Under the pieces are notes generated by a model. The model did not search any database and was not told where the DNA came from. It saw nothing but the letters and a program-made list of their open reading frames with translations. From Bryoerythrophyllum caledonicum (lineage: Eukaryota > Streptophyta > Bryopsida > Pottiales > Pottiaceae), in the NCBI GenBank assembly GCA_963971425.1, contig OZ020523.1, positions 12,210,867 through 12,274,866 of the forward strand: a stretch of DNA of 64,000 nucleotides, in the 5' to 3' direction. The translations under genes were made by a program, and so were the position numbers. Shown here piece by piece: positions 44,627 to 58,760 of the stretch (within the stretch, counting starts at the first letter, position 1; each line of letters opens with the position of its first letter).

Positions 44627-47600
44627 AAATTAGTCTTGCAAGAATGGGGAAAAGTCGAGAGTGATGAGAGGTGCTTGAACTCCGACAATTGTGGTTAGGA
44701 AGATGGGGAGTTAGTGGCAGAATAGAGCCATAAGAGCAGCTGTGGCTAGGCGCAACTGCTGCTGTCACTTATAGTTGTATCCTACGTATGTAGTAGAGGA
44801 TGATGCGTGCTATGTGTTGGGCATACTAGGTTTCGTTGAGAGTAATAGATATATTGAAATCCACACTTGTGATTTGGATTCGTAATCTAGTGAAGGGCGT
44901 CTGAGCGTGGGACCCTAAGTGTTGGTGACTAGAAATGAAAACCTCTTTGCAAGACAAAAGTTTCAATAGATCTATCAAGGTAGAATGCAACACCCCCCTT
45001 GATACCCCCCACTCCTCTCCACATACACTCTTGATACAGATGAAACACCACCAAATGTCCATGATACACCTACACATCATATTCACATCTCAAAAATTGT
45101 TATTTAGATCCGCTTCTAGTAGCTTCACACACATTAGTGGCCACCTGGCCCACACACACATACGACACTATGATCTACACATATATAGAGTACTAACAAT
45201 CTACCTACAACTGTGGGCTTTTTTGTCGCATTATCGTCTATGCTGCTACAGGACTACTGAAGCCCCAGCTACAATCATACTCAAGCTAGTCCGACAGCAC
45301 CAACACACCATGCCGAATATACCAAGAAGTATCATACTCCTCTAGGCCTAGCATCACAAATCACCTACAACAACGAATGCAACACCAATAGGAACCGTTC
45401 TTCCACGTCAACACAAGCTTCACCGACTTCATCGACTTCTTCGCATGTCACAATCCCGAAGGCTGAGCGACAAGGACAACGAACGATACAAATCTTCTTC
45501 AGCTGCCCAACCCTGGGCCAGCTCGATACGCCGATCCAACACCATGTAGCTCCACAGCCAGCTTGTAACACAAGACAACGCTTCTCGCTACAAGTACACT
45601 GGCTTCAGTATTGAATGGCTCTAAAAGTTGACCGGCTTACGAAGCAGCGACAACCGTAATAGATGGGACGCACGTGAGACCACAACTTCTCACAACTTGG
45701 ATTACAGACGGAGGCTCCACTTAGCAACAGACGTCACCAAACACATACGCCGCAGTGCGAGTCAGTCAACAGTCTGGATCATGCAACACATACAATGGGC
45801 ATGCTCGGCGTTCAAGTGCCTTGTGCTTCTGGCACACTCAAACTCAGTTGCAAAGAGTACCACCGAAGACAGTCGCGCGTGAGCAGAACGCAAACGCTGG
45901 GATTCGTGGAAGGACGTCTACACGAAAACAACCCGCCGTGACGTGCTCAAGCAGGTAGCCAAGTCCGCGACGCCCGCAACGCTCAAGATTTGCGGCAATG
46001 ACGTTGCGGCTGCAGACAAGCCCAAATTCAGGTAAGTCTTCTAACCTATATCTTACTACCTACAATCTCTTTACTATTAACCTTTGTTTTTAGGCAACAA
46101 GCGCCCAAAGTCCTCACCACGCCTATCAATTGTAGCAAATAATCCAAAAATAACCATGATTCAGGCCTTTTTCTCCGCCACAGCAAAGGACTATCGCAGA
46201 ATCTCCACATCAAGTATTATCCTATTACATACCTATCTATTTCTTATCGATACCATGCCATTATTCTAGGATGCACTTCAGACAAAAGCAGAGAGTCTGG
46301 TGCAAGAAATGTATAACCAAAAATATAATGCTTCGCCATTGCGCCGCTCACACCAACCAATGGAAGAAGAAAACATTAGCCGCGTCCCGCCTTGCTTCCA
46401 GCCAGCGCCCGCTGCTTCTACCGAAAAGACAGCCTACCAAGTTGATGAAGGGTGACAGCTACCCTCTGAAAAGGCAGATTATCCACACCGTAGATAAGAT
46501 TGAATGTCTTTGCACCAATGGACACAACCCGAACAACATCTAGAGGCGTCGTAAGCTCCACGTCTTGAATACCACCAAGTTGAGCGAATTAGCGCCATGG
46601 CATCTTTGGCCTGCCCTCTCGCCCCCACAGCCATGGCGTTTACCTCAATGTGACTGTTCACCCCCAGATACCCTAACAATATCGCTCCTCTATAAAACCC
46701 TAGATCAATTTCAGTTAGAAACCTTTCTTACCTTCTTTCCTTGCGCACTCTCTATTGTAGCCCCCGATAGCCGATGCCAAGACTCCTGTCTACGTCCCTA
46801 CCATAGCTACAACCTTCATAATAGATCCTATTAGATGACCCACCGAAGTCACCTCTTTAGTATCCTCACTCCAGATCCATACACAAGCAGTATTGTGTGT
46901 AGAATAGGAACCTATAAACTTAAGAGATATACGAAGACGAGGCAGAGAGAAAAGAGCCGACACCCCAACGACAATGAGCGAGACTCCGACGACAATGTAG
47001 TGAGTCGCAAAGGAGACCACCAGAGATTGCAACGCGATACGAGTACGCAACGTGAGCAACACAGCTTTGGGAGCCGAGCTGGAGCCTAACAGTGCGCGAG
47101 ACCTACGACAAACGCGAGGTGTAAGCTGAGCAACATTGCGAGTTGCACATGAGTCTGACAGCACAGAAGACGTCTGTCGAGAACGAAATTCAAGACAAAC
47201 AAAAGACGAAGAAGCGAAGCTTGCACCGAGAGTTGCACAAGACATCAACAACGCGCGAGTAGGGAACACAACAAGAGGCGGGAGACGAATAGGAGATGCA
47301 GCCGCGATGCAAGTGCACGCAACTCGCCACGGCTTGAGTCCACAAACCCTGATTTCATACGCCCCCGAAACCTTGATCCCGACACCAGGCGCCGAAACAC
47401 CACAACCCCCAACACCAAGCGCCTCTGTAACCGTGCTCATAAGATACCTATCCAAGACCATCCTACCAGCAATGTGCTTGCAGTAACAATATTCGAAGCG
47501 ACAACACCAGAGAACAAAGTTCGCAAGAGAATTTGCAATACACGAGTAAAAGCCATTTGCTCAGTTTCCAAAGCTCGGAGTCATCCTCGCCATCAGCAGT

Positions 47601-47879
47601 TCACCTCAACCTCTATTCCAGGTTCCCTCTCTACCAAAACTCTCCTTTGTTGTTTTATCAAATTTTGTAGCCACTAGATTTATTTTGGAAATCCAAGTGC
47701 GCACCTCTCAAATTTATTTATAATGACAATAACTTTCTTCCCGGGAGGTGACCATTATTATGGCATCTTCCACAAGAGTGTATGGTATTGTATTAGATGT
47801 CATATTAGGGGTCTTCGTTGATTTCTCCATTTTAAATATTTGATACGTATGTGTTTATAAATCTCTTTAAAATCATTAG
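44627..47879 (+). other. A/C-rich region upstream of LINE ORF1, possible leader with small intron
   Basis: The composition shifts to A/C-rich on the plus strand, as in the LINE body. Frames are short and lack domains. A convincing intron-like segment lies at 46,032-46,093 (TTCAG/GTAAGT ... CTATTAACC ... TTTTTAG), 62 bases. This could be the 5' region of the LINE or an unrelated transcribed sequence. The G-poor strand and position upstream of ORF1 favour the first reading. Confidence 0.3.
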
Positions 47880-50854
47880 ATGTTTCCTCTTGACCATCTT
47901 CAACCCAAGAGGCCCTCAAAGTAAGTTGTGGGAATGGAAAGATGGCAAGATCAAAGGAACAAAAACGAAAGTCACCTCTTTAGACAATCATGGTAATATT
48001 ATTTTTATTGTTTGTTGTAGAATATCTCATAATACTGCTGCCTCAACCTCTAGGGTACTAGAATTAATGGAAGTAGTAGAGGATAGTGTCTGTGATACCT
48101 TGTCCACACAAAAGAGGTCTAACGTTGATGTCACCTCTTCTTCAAGCCAAAAGAAGGTCAGGGCAACTAGCTTGCACGAACCTCTATATTGCTTGGGGTT
48201 CAAAAACACTGAACACCATAGCTATGAAAGAAAATAGTCCAAAAGAAAGAACTCACACCATAAATGAACTTATGGGGATGGATTTGAGTAAGAAAGAGGC
48301 AAAGGAGAGAGTAGAAGCTCTCCTCTCTTTTCCATATGTCTCTCAAGAGGAGTGGCCCTCTAAGAGAATAGATGGAAAAGACGGTCAATCTAACTCAACT
48401 TCCAAGTGAAGTTGAGGCTGATAAAAATGGATTTGTCCTTGACTATCATATCGCAATCTTTTTTCAACTTGAAGATTTTGAAGTATGGACGAAAGATGTT
48501 CAAGAGATGGTGAAGGAACGATTAAATGACACGAGAATTCAACTTGGAGAAATCTTGGGGGAACCCTTAGCCATCATGTGTAATCACAAAATCAACCGCT
48601 GGAGTGGTACTATTAACCCCTAAAGGACCAAAGTCTCCTTTGGGGGGATTTCAGATTTTGGGCATGTTCGAAAAAAAATCCTTTCTTTTTGAAATTTTTA
48701 CACTAGATTGCCTTTAATGAGAGCTTCATGGAGGTATTATTATTTTTTTAATAAATTTACGGTTAAAAAATTAATACCACCTATTCTCAAAAATGGGGAC
48801 GTTGGGCAGCTTGGGCACCCCTGGGAACCAATGAAACACATGTATGAAAGAGGGGCAGTAAGTAGGGGTACAAAGGGTGGAGGGAGGGTGGGGCAGCCCA
48901 AATCAACGGGAAGAATGGTGGAAGGGAAGACCCTACAAATTCCATGAAAAGGGATGAATAGATTTATTTTTTAAAAAGCATAAAGTGCCTTACGACAAGC
49001 CCGGCAGCTCATGGCAAGTGGCGCATGGCAGGGGTTGTGGCGGGGTCCGGGTAATGAAAGAGATGGTACGTGTAAAATTTTTTAATTTTTAAAAAAAAAA
49101 TGCCGTCCTATAGAGGGGGGCCACCCTCGAGGAGCTGCGCAGGTCCGACACAAAGGAGTGGGTGAATGATGTGGCTCTTCATTTCTTGAAGGGTCCCCAT
49201 TTTGAAGCCCTGCCCCTACCTATAATATTCAAATAATTCAATAAATTCATTAAAATTAGAGATTTTATTCGTTTTAGATTGTTTTTCTCTAAAATAAGTA
49301 AAAATTAAATTCCACATTTCAACCGTACGGATTTTCAAATTTGTAAATTTGTAGGTAGCAAATAATTTCTCACTTCATTTGTAGTCATTTGCATTGTTTT
49401 ATACCCCTTTCTCTAAAGTATTTATTTGAGCATGATGTACCCCTCGAAATGACCTCAAATTTTGCACATTTAGCTAACATCATATTCTTTGCATTGGTAA
49501 TGGTCTCCAACACAATGTAGTGTAAATACTAGAGGATATGCTTAGTCAAAATGAGCTGACTTTGTCGGGCAAGTGGAGAAAAAACTATTTCTTGCACTTC
49601 AAACACTATAATCTTCACATCCATGCGGTGGATTGCAACCATAATTTTACAGGATTGTTATACATGAGTCTATTTTTATATTATATGGTTAAAAATTGAG
49701 AATTCTTCTCAAAAACGTGATTATTGCGGCCATGTTTGACAATGGCAGTTTTGGACTAGTTTTTGACAGAAATCGTCAAGGAACTTTAGGGGTTAAAATT
49801 CATCTTAAACACCCTGAAATTGATGGAGTTGATCTCCTCCGTGGCACTAGGCCATTTATCTTAACTTTTGAAGAAGGAATACCAAACCGAGAAAAGGTTT
49901 GTAAAAGTTATGACTCTTTAGCACTCGCAAACCTTCTGTCTATCAAAATATCTGGACCTAACCTTGTCAATCAACAATGGTATAAAATCCATGAAGAACT
50001 TGTTAGAGAAGATTTTGCGAGGGGTTTTGACTATGAGGTCACTGATGTACAAAAAAGAGTCGACTTAGAGTTTGCATGGGTCAAAACACCATCACCCGAA
50101 GAAGCTCAAAAACTCAAAGATCACAAGGTGGCTCTTAATCATGAGATTTTCACACCGTACTTTGCAAATAAAGGAAAAATGAGTGACGAAGACAAGGCTA
50201 AAAAGAACGCACTATTTCTAATAGCGAAAAATTTTATCAAAATAAAAAGTTTTGATGAATTAGAAAAGAGTCTTGAGGCATACTTTGGTAAAGAGATGAA
50301 GAATGTCTTTTTCAAAATCGAGCATGGCAAACACGTCGGCATTTGCAACATCCATTGTCTCAATCCTGCGGTTTACAAGAAACATGTTAATACGAGCCAT
50401 AAGATTTTGGGAAAATATGTTGAATTTATTCCGCACCCAAAAAGTCTGAATGGCATAAGCGCACCACCTACCGAACTTGTCACCAAATGGGGTTTCACCG
50501 ATGTAAACTCTACTAACGCGGTGATTGCATTAAAAATGCTTCCGAAAGTGGATTCTCAAGAGAAGAGCTACAACGGATGGTTTAGAGCGAAGTAAAACGC
50601 AACACCGATCAATCATTATCGATGTTTGACCGGAGATGGCCACAATGAAACAAGACATTATAGCGGAAGCCCGCCAGTATGCAGACACCGTCCAAATACT
50701 ATCAGCACGAACACTCCGAGATGAGATGAGCACACTTCGAATGACTATCATCCAAACTATTGAAGCTCATGAAGTGGAGGCGTTCGAACGGGAGGTTGAG
50801 GCATCTAGAGAAGTAGAGACATCTCATAGGAGTTTGTCCATCATGGAAAAATAA
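47880..50854 (+). pseudogene. LINE ORF1-like protein gene, split by a TTAA element
   Basis: The upstream part (to 48,612) spans two overlapping frames, so it carries at least one frameshift. Its last frame reads to ...NRWSGTI. The downstream part opens with KIHLKHPEIDG and runs uninterrupted to 50,595. The two join in frame when the TTAA element and one TTAA copy are left out (1,180 bases, a shift matching the observed frame difference). The protein is lysine-rich and of mixed alpha/beta character, with C/H-rich HVGICNIHCLNP. A short frame at 50,636-50,854 (KQDIIAEARQYADTV) is probably its coiled-coil C-terminus after another frameshift. A nucleic-acid-binding ORF1 role is inferred from position alone. 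Confidence 0.6.
48613..49796 (+). mobile_element. diverged TTAA element (1,184 bp) inside LINE ORF1
   Basis: TTAA at 48,613-48,616 and 49,793-49,796. The tips are TTAACCCCTAAAGGACC and CAAGGAACTTTAGGGGTTAA. The interior shares only some blocks with the 0.94 kb family and contains extra GC-rich DNA (about 48,830-49,150), so this is a subfamily or a distant relative. The insertion is precise: one TTAA belongs to the interrupted reading frame. Confidence 0.8.
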
Positions 50855-51266
50855 ATGGGTATGACAAACTTGTTTGTTCCCCCATCGCGGTGGTACATAT
50901 GTACTATATTTTTATACTTATAATAAAATATCCAAAACACCATATATAAAATTCCAAAAATCAATCAAATATTACTACAATACTATCATATATTTATAAA
51001 TCCAACCGAACCACCAAAACAAAAAACTCTTACTTCCGACAAAAAAACAACAACCCAAAGTATATATTTATGATACCTTCAAAACCAACCTCAAAGCAAG
51101 TATCTAACACAAGTTGAATAACATATCAAAATACACACCACACAACAACAACAATAATAATAAAGATACCAACAACAATACTTACACTTCCACTAACAAA
51201 CCCATTATACCTAGTACAACAATATCTCCTTACACATTTGACGCATCATACCTCCTTCACCGCCGT

Positions 51267-51293
51267 GGAGATATTGAACATCACCCTGGACCA
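51267..51293 (+). other. degenerate 2A-like motif in LINE ORF2 leader
   Basis: This encodes GDIEHHPGP. Non-LTR retrotransposons of several phyla carry 2A-like peptides at this position. The consensus Asn is replaced by His, reachable by one base change, so the ancestral motif may have been functional. Confidence 0.5.
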
Positions 51294-54200
51294 ATGCCTG
51301 ACCTTATCAAAACCCATCCATCATCACATTGAAGACGTGCAAAAATATATTTTATTTCCAGTACAATCAAATTACACTCTAATTATCAACATTTAGCACA
51401 ATCCTTTGCACCCTTCTTTAATCCAAACCATATTCAACATATAGAATAAATTGGTGAATTTCCATATTTAAATCAATATATAAATAGTTTAAATGATTAC
51501 ATAGCTCCTTATATTTTATATGCTATAACTATTACTTTTCACCCCTCAATAATAACCTGCAATCACATCATTTCTAATCCAGATAATCTAATACCAACAT
51601 TACAATGGGTTCAAACACTTCTACAAAAATTAATGTTTCTCACAAAAAAATCCGAATGACATATCAACACACCACATCCATATACAAACTTCCAAAATAA
51701 CTTCAAACACGTTCTTATAAACCAAGCCTCAATCCATAAAGACCTCTACCACTTCTTATGTACTGAAATTCCAACCCCCATACTCGAAAATCTTAAAACT
51801 AAATTCCCTTATCTATCCAAACAATTACTGAATGAAACGCATCGCATTTTCCAAACTATACTTGAATATTCACAATCCCTTCCTCTCCCTTCTCTCATCG
51901 CACCACCCTCACAATCCATACTCACTGACAGTCGACAAACCCATATTATCACCTAGAACACCTCCCACCTCCAAACCTCACTTCCTAACATTCACAACAT
52001 GCTTCATAATACTACAAACATTCTTGCTGTCATAAACATTCAAGAAACAAAACTAGCTGCAACAAAATCAACCATATATATACAAAAATTATTCCCTAAC
52101 TACAAACTCATCTTTAACAACACACATACACTGACACGTTGCATTCAACACAGAATCTCCTATACTCCTGCTAGAAGTGGCTTTATTACCATGATACATA
52201 ACAAATATGCATTCCTTGGCAACATTTCAAAAATTCCAACACTAGCCTCCATTTCACCATATCTCCAAATAATCCGAATAGCAAACCAGCCATTACAACC
52301 TTGGTTAATCCTAAACATCTACATGCCTACACATCCCGAAGACCGTAGACTCAATAATTATCTCGAAAACACTATTTTTACCACTCTTAACAATCATCAA
52401 AATCATGAACATCTTTTATGTGGCGACTTTAATAGAGGTATTGCTCTAATTGGCCGAATAACTCATAGTACATACATCCATCCAACAACTGACAATACAC
52501 ATTGGAAGTTATTCACCACAAACAATAATTTAACCTTCATTCCTACAAAATTACAAATACATCTTACTCAAGACAAGGAGGTCTCCACTACTCTTCCACT
52601 AGCCTAATTGACGGATTCTACGTGAATTCACTAACCACCCAAACATCACATCAACCACTAATACCATTATCAGTCTAAATTCAGACCATTATCCAATTCA
52701 CTTACATTTATGACCAAACACACTAATATCTAGATTACCCCCTCCAATAAAACCAAAAACCAAAAGAATTCTTAATCCTATCCCTCCACATAACATTTCA
52801 CTATTAAAAACTCGATTCATGGAAGCAAATTTGCATACCATAGATAATCTAATTAATATCCTAGATACCAACCCTCACCCAACATAGACACAATGGCACA
52901 CAACATGTCTAACCTTTGATACACTTATCTCTAACCTATCCAATACCATTAAAAAAACATGCTCTGAAACCCCTTTCCAATAACTCACCACACGCACTAC
53001 TCAACAAGGAGGTTTCTCCCTAGAAAACTATCTAAACAATGGAAAAAACACCTATCTACACATCACTTTATACGGAAAATAATCTATAGAGTTAATAACA
53101 CCGATAATTGGAGAACTCACCCTATCATGAACACAATCCAAAACCACCCCTATGTTCAAATACCACCACCCCCGCCCAACTCTATACCACACAAAGATTG
53201 GCTCCAAAATATTGCACTCATTGCAAAAAATGCTAATCACCTTGCTCGGAAAATCACCACCAAATATTCCAGAGACTCTGTTAAAAAACAATCTCTAAAT
53301 ACCGAAAAATTTATGAAGAAAGCCCAAAGAAAGTAAACAAACGAGTATTCAAAGACAACATTCATGCCCATTAGATTGTATTATAGATCAACACAACAAT
53401 CTACTTACAAACCCTGATGATATTGCACACAAAATATATTTACAACAATCTATAAATAATTATTCCACTGTTCCCAGTTGCCCTTATCAACCCCAACATC
53501 CATCCACTTGTACATGTGGAGTACAACAATATCCTTGGCACAACTTAGATGGCTTCACACTTGAAAAACGAGGAGAACAACACATTCCTCTCTATGAATA
53601 CTTTACCCAAGAACTCTTTGATATGCTTAAAAAACCTTGGTACTAATAAAGCTCCCGGTCTAGACAAAATCCCTAATTCTATTCTTAGAAATCTTCCTTT
53701 CCGCTTCCAAATATTATTATTTACATTCTTCACAACAATGCTATAAACAAAAACAAATTCCACCCTCTTGGAAAACTAGTCTAACAATTTTACTATATAA
53801 AAAAGGAAATCCATCCTATCTATCCAATCACAAACCAATTGCACTTGCAAATACAATATATAAACTATTCACCAGCACACTAACATCCATCTTATCCAAC
53901 TACGGTGAAAAACACCGCATTCTTTACAACATCCAGGAGGGCTTTAGAGCAGAAAGAGGAACAACCACACAACTTCAAACTCTCATCGCTGTCCTTGAAG
54001 ATGCCAAATTTACAAATCAAGACATAGATATACTTTATAAAGATTTCAAAAATGCTTTTGGATTCATTGATCACGCCAGATTACTTGCTGTCATGGAAGA
54101 TTTAGGATACCCTTCTGATGATGTTGCTCTCATCAGTAGTATATACTCTAAATCCAACACCACATTTATAGGAGAACATTTTGGACAAACCCGCCCAATT

Positions 54201-57124
54201 CCCATCCAAAGAAGAACTATCCAAGGAGACATGCTAAGCACGTATCTCTTCATCATCTTCCTCGAGCTCTTACTCCGATGGCTGCAACATGGTAATAATG
54301 GTTATACTTTTCAAACATCCAAAACTACTATCAATTCTGCTGCTTATGCTCACGATCTAGCCGCTCTAACTACCCACTTACATTCTATACAAACCCAACT
54401 TGACAAACTTGACAGATACTGTCAATGGACCGGAATGGACCTTGGCGTCTCTAAATGTTCACTAACAGGTAGCCCTAACAAATAAAAATGAACCCTACCA
54501 AATTCAAAGCCCATCTTCAAGCAACAAATATTAACTTCCGTGGACAACCTATACCTACTTTACACCAAAATGAATCATACCCCTACCTCGGAATTCAATT
54601 GGTAGCTTCTTTAAAATGGAAAATACAAATACACGCCACGACCATTAAATTGATAAAACAATGCAATGCTCTTATAATATGCCCCTGTACAATGAAACAA
54701 AAAATCCATATGGCGGATACAATAATAAGAACAAGCATAGCATATAGCTTTTACTCTGTACCATATTCCATGCCTGCTATTAAAAAATTAGATAAAATAT
54801 TTATTGCGTTACATAAAAACATTTGTGGTCTCTCCAAATGCATGTCAAACATAATAACACAACTCCCAATAAATCTTTATTGCATGAATGCCTTTTCACT
54901 CAAAAATGCATACTTTAGATGTATAGGAGACCAATTACTGAAAGCCCTTAATGACACAGGAAAAATCCGAATCATCTACAATGGTCTCCAAGTATTCATC
55001 CTCACTAAATACGGAGGATCTCAATACCTACCTCGCCTTTAAAAATCGGATTGCATACGTTCTCCCATCACCTGTACTTTATTTTTACTAAAAAATCATG
55101 TTGGCATTCATCTACGTAGTGCTCTTGAACAATTTCTGCTCAAACCATCGCCACTAGAACAAAATTGGACCACCGCACCAGCACAACTGCTTAATCTAAA
55201 TAACACATTATCAAATAAACTATTACAAAAACTTCATACATACAATATTACAACACTTCAGCATATTACTCTTCCTAATGGTACCCATTTAATAAATCCT
55301 GATGATTTCAAAACATTTTATACCCCTCCTACAAAATTAATTAAATCAGCGCTTCACATCGCTACATAATTATTCTGTCACCCCACATGTACCGAGCAAT
55401 GTTTCAGAACATGTAACATACGCTACCCACCGCGAACACTAAAACCCACATACATTATTCCACAAAATAATACCAACACTCAAAACTCAATACCTCTTGA
55501 CCTCTCAATCACACACAATGCAATTAACTTCACACGTCCCCCCTCACACGTACTCAAAAGCCCACAATCTATCCCATTGGTAATATAGTAAACCATCGCA
55601 CTCGGAACTATACCGACATAAATAATATCATAAAAAATGACACAGTCTTTCTATGTCAATGGATAATACATGACACACACTATATGAAATGGCAACCACA
55701 ACGTCAACTTTTCCCATGGAATAACACTACCATTACCAACCACAACATCTCCCTCCTTATTAACTATTTTCAACAAAAAAAATTCAACCATTATGCCAAC
55801 ATAGTAGCGGTCCACCACCCTCAAATCCAAACTAGTGATACCCGGTATGTCCGCCCACCTACAAACATTTCACTCCTCTCAATTTCTACCACAGAATGTA
55901 ACCCTGATTCTGACATCGATATTTCCACACCTACCATAATAGTCCAAAATGACAAAGCCCACCTATACGAACATAATGGACACCACCTCACCACTATCAG
56001 CACTACAAGATTAGAATGGTTATGGAAACAATATCAACTATCCAACCAAATTGTTCCTAACATCACTCCAAGTATCCAATCGTTTCAAACCGAAATAATA
56101 TGGGTATACCAACGGTATAAATCCCAAATTTCCACTAAATCTCCCATTAAATTGGTACAATACACTCTACCAACCGAAATCCTTCACTCCCTCACATCTT
56201 AATTTGACATAACTCACTCCTACTTTTCATCACCACTCACATGTCCCACAACACTACACAAATTTTTTTCACCTTTTGCCAGAGACAAAATTTTTGGCTC
56301 ACTTGGGAAAGCCTTTGACTCCAAATGGCAGGGTATAGGGCTTGCACATCCCCACACAAATACGGATATTTAACAAGCCATACACTGGGCTCAATTAGCT
56401 GCACAACAACACCCCAATAATATAACCTTCATAATTGCCCTAGATATAAATTGGCACACAAACCCCACACCATTTACAGGACCATTTCCTGATACACATA
56501 TTAATACACTCTTTGCCGCTGATACCATTATATACACCAAATCCACCCATAATCGATCATCTTCTAAACAACACAATGAACCCTCTAACTTACAACTCCT
56601 ATGTATACATCACCAAAACAATATCATAGATAAATACGCAATTAAGCAATTATGCACTTGGCCACGTGCACTACTCGGCATTCAAAAACTAGAAGATTTT
56701 GCCCCCAATTTTTTTATTTTTTTAAAATGCTAAAATCTTACTAACTCTTTGGTATTAAATTTTTGTGTTTGTTGTGTTACATGTTGCGTTACATGTTGCG
56801 TTACATATTGCGTTAAATATGTGTACGTACTTGAATAATATGCAAAATATATGATAACTATTGTTTTAAACTTCTGTAGAATATATGGTTATTAAATTGG
56901 TTTTTGTTTTTTTTGGAAACGGCATTGTTCATGTACTTAAAATCTATACATACATCTTGAAACATAAGACAATATTAGTCGTGTATCACTTCCAATACTT
57001 TGGTGATTCATTTGTTTTCTTACGTGTTTGTACTATCATATAATGAAATACCATACCTTGATGTGAGTGCAACAAACCATTTGTGAAACGAAGCATTATG
57101 TGTAAAGATATTAACTTCCAAGCC

Positions 57125-57245
57125 TTGAACATCACCAAGGCTAGTAGAAGCCGGTTGGAGGTGGTTGAGCAACCTTGAAGTTAAGCAAGATGGTGAAGGT
57201 ATAGGACTTGGATGGGTGACCAAGGGAACTAGGTTGAAATTTCCT
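57125..57245 (+). repeat. 5S rRNA-like sequence (5S-derived SINE or pseudogene)
   Basis: AGTTAAGC at 57,179-57,186 and GGATGGGTGACC at 57,210-57,221 match the A box and C box of the 5S rRNA internal promoter. They have nearly the usual spacing (31 here, about 35 in plant 5S) and are followed by an AGGGAACTAGGTTG segment recalling TGGGAAGTCCTCGTGTTG. The 5' third is too diverged for a functional 5S gene. Repeated GAACTC words at 57,280-57,305 may be the tail of a 5S-derived SINE. No target duplication was identified. Confidence 0.6.
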
Positions 57246-57377
57246 AGCTCTTGTTGGCTTTGCCTCGCGAAGCCCACGGGGAACTCGGAGAACTCAGAGA
57301 ACTCATGTAGCCTTTTGCCCACGAGCATTAATTTTATATTAAGTTTTTTTTATTAATTTATGCGGATATGTGCGTGC

Positions 57378-57398
57378 GGGATGTGCGCACGCACACCC
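57378..57398. repeat. imperfect palindrome ATGTGCGCACGCACA
   Basis: The same GTGTGCGC-type palindrome as in the large element, imperfect here. Perfect 12-base forms GTGTGCGCACAC lie at 57,941-57,952 and 58,061-58,072. Confidence 0.6.
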
Positions 57399-57469
57399 TT
57401 GTGCGTTTAGGGCAGTGTTGAGTTGTAGCTTGAGATGCAGCTCTCCTCCGCCACTCACACACTCTGCCC

Positions 57470-57830
57470 GCGGCCGCTCAATCCGTCTCCACACAGCTCA
57501 CAGCCCCTTCTCACGGCCGCTCAAATCCTCTCCCCACCACCGCTGCTAAAACCCTCTGTCTACACCCCCTCCCTGCGTTGACAGCCTCTCCCCGCAATCG
57601 CCGCTCAAATCCTCTCCCTACATCCTCTCCCCGCCACCGTCGCTAAAACCCTCTTCCTATACCCTCTCCCCGCGTTGATAGCCTCTCTTTGCCGCTGCTC
57701 AAATCCTTTCTTTACATCCTCTCCCCGCCACCGCCGCTAAAACCCTCTCCCTACACCCTCTCCCCGTGTTGATAGCCTCTCCCTATCGCCACTTAAACCC
57801 TCTCTCCACCACCGTTCATTGCCTCTACCC
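57470..57830. repeat. ~95-bp tandem repeats, C/T-rich
   Basis: The landmark GCTAAAACCCTCT occurs at 57,545, 57,642 and 57,736 (periods 97 and 94). Each unit also contains CTCCCCGC and GCGTTGA[CT]AGCCTCTC-like words. The strand is strongly C/T-biased. It lies inside the 2.2 kb element. Confidence 0.75.
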
Positions 57831-58080
57831 TCCGCCGCTCAAGCCCTCCCCTCCATCTCAAATCCTACATCGCAGCTCACACCCTCTCCCCGCTCACACC
57901 CCCTCCCCTCACACACTCCACTTTCGCCTCTCCCGTACGAGTGTGCGCACACACATCCATGGAGTCCTAAACCTCGCCGCTACTCCACCCCTACGGAACC
58001 CTGATCCGCCGTTGCTCACACCCCCTCCCTCACAATACCCTCTCACTTCTACATGGGTGTGTGTGCGCACACCCTTCCTC

Positions 58081-58760
58081 GCAACCAACCAGCCTCGAAA
58101 TCAAGGACATGCTAAGAGAAGATCTAGCCGTTGATCTCTTGCACCTATTGTAGGCCGTTGATCTAGAGTCCTGAATTCGATGCCCTTGCCCGAAACCCGC
58201 GGAATCCTAAACCCACGGCCATCCTCTACCTAACACCACCAAACCTAAACCCAGTGCTTCTTTCCTCTCCTGTACCCCTCCTCTCCTTTCCTACTCTCCT
58301 CCCGCCATACATACAAGGAGTGGAATTTTAGTACTAGTTTAAATATCATGTATAGTGTAGGCACACAATGTTAATAATAAATGCTATAAGTTTTTACTAT
58401 TGATTAATTACGTCACCAAGTGCATGAATAAATGCCTTCATTTTTTTGTCTTTTTATGTATCATGTACCATGTGGAATTTCTTCATATCAATTGGCAATT
58501 TTGTTTGGATGATTGCATCTTTTCTACATTACAATTCTTATAAGCTATTCACAAAATTTTGTACAATGATATTAAATAGACATTTATCAAAGTTCAACAA
58601 CATTCGACTAAAAATTTGTTGAAAAAGAAATTTAACATCTTGTTAAATTGACATTTATAATTGCACACAATATTGATCCAAGAACTCTAATTTTTTTTCA
58701 AATTTGACCAAATAATTTCAAATGTGGGATTTCTAGTAAGCCATGGCCAACGTGGTTCCT
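58081..58760. other. right part of the 2.2 kb element, no gene
   Basis: From about 58,320 the DNA returns to AT-rich composition up to the right terminal repeat. Nothing recognised. Confidence 0.4.

Noticed and set aside
57179-57221. Functional 5S rRNA gene
   Set aside because: Only the internal promoter boxes match well; the 5' third and 3' end do not, so a derived repeat is more likely.
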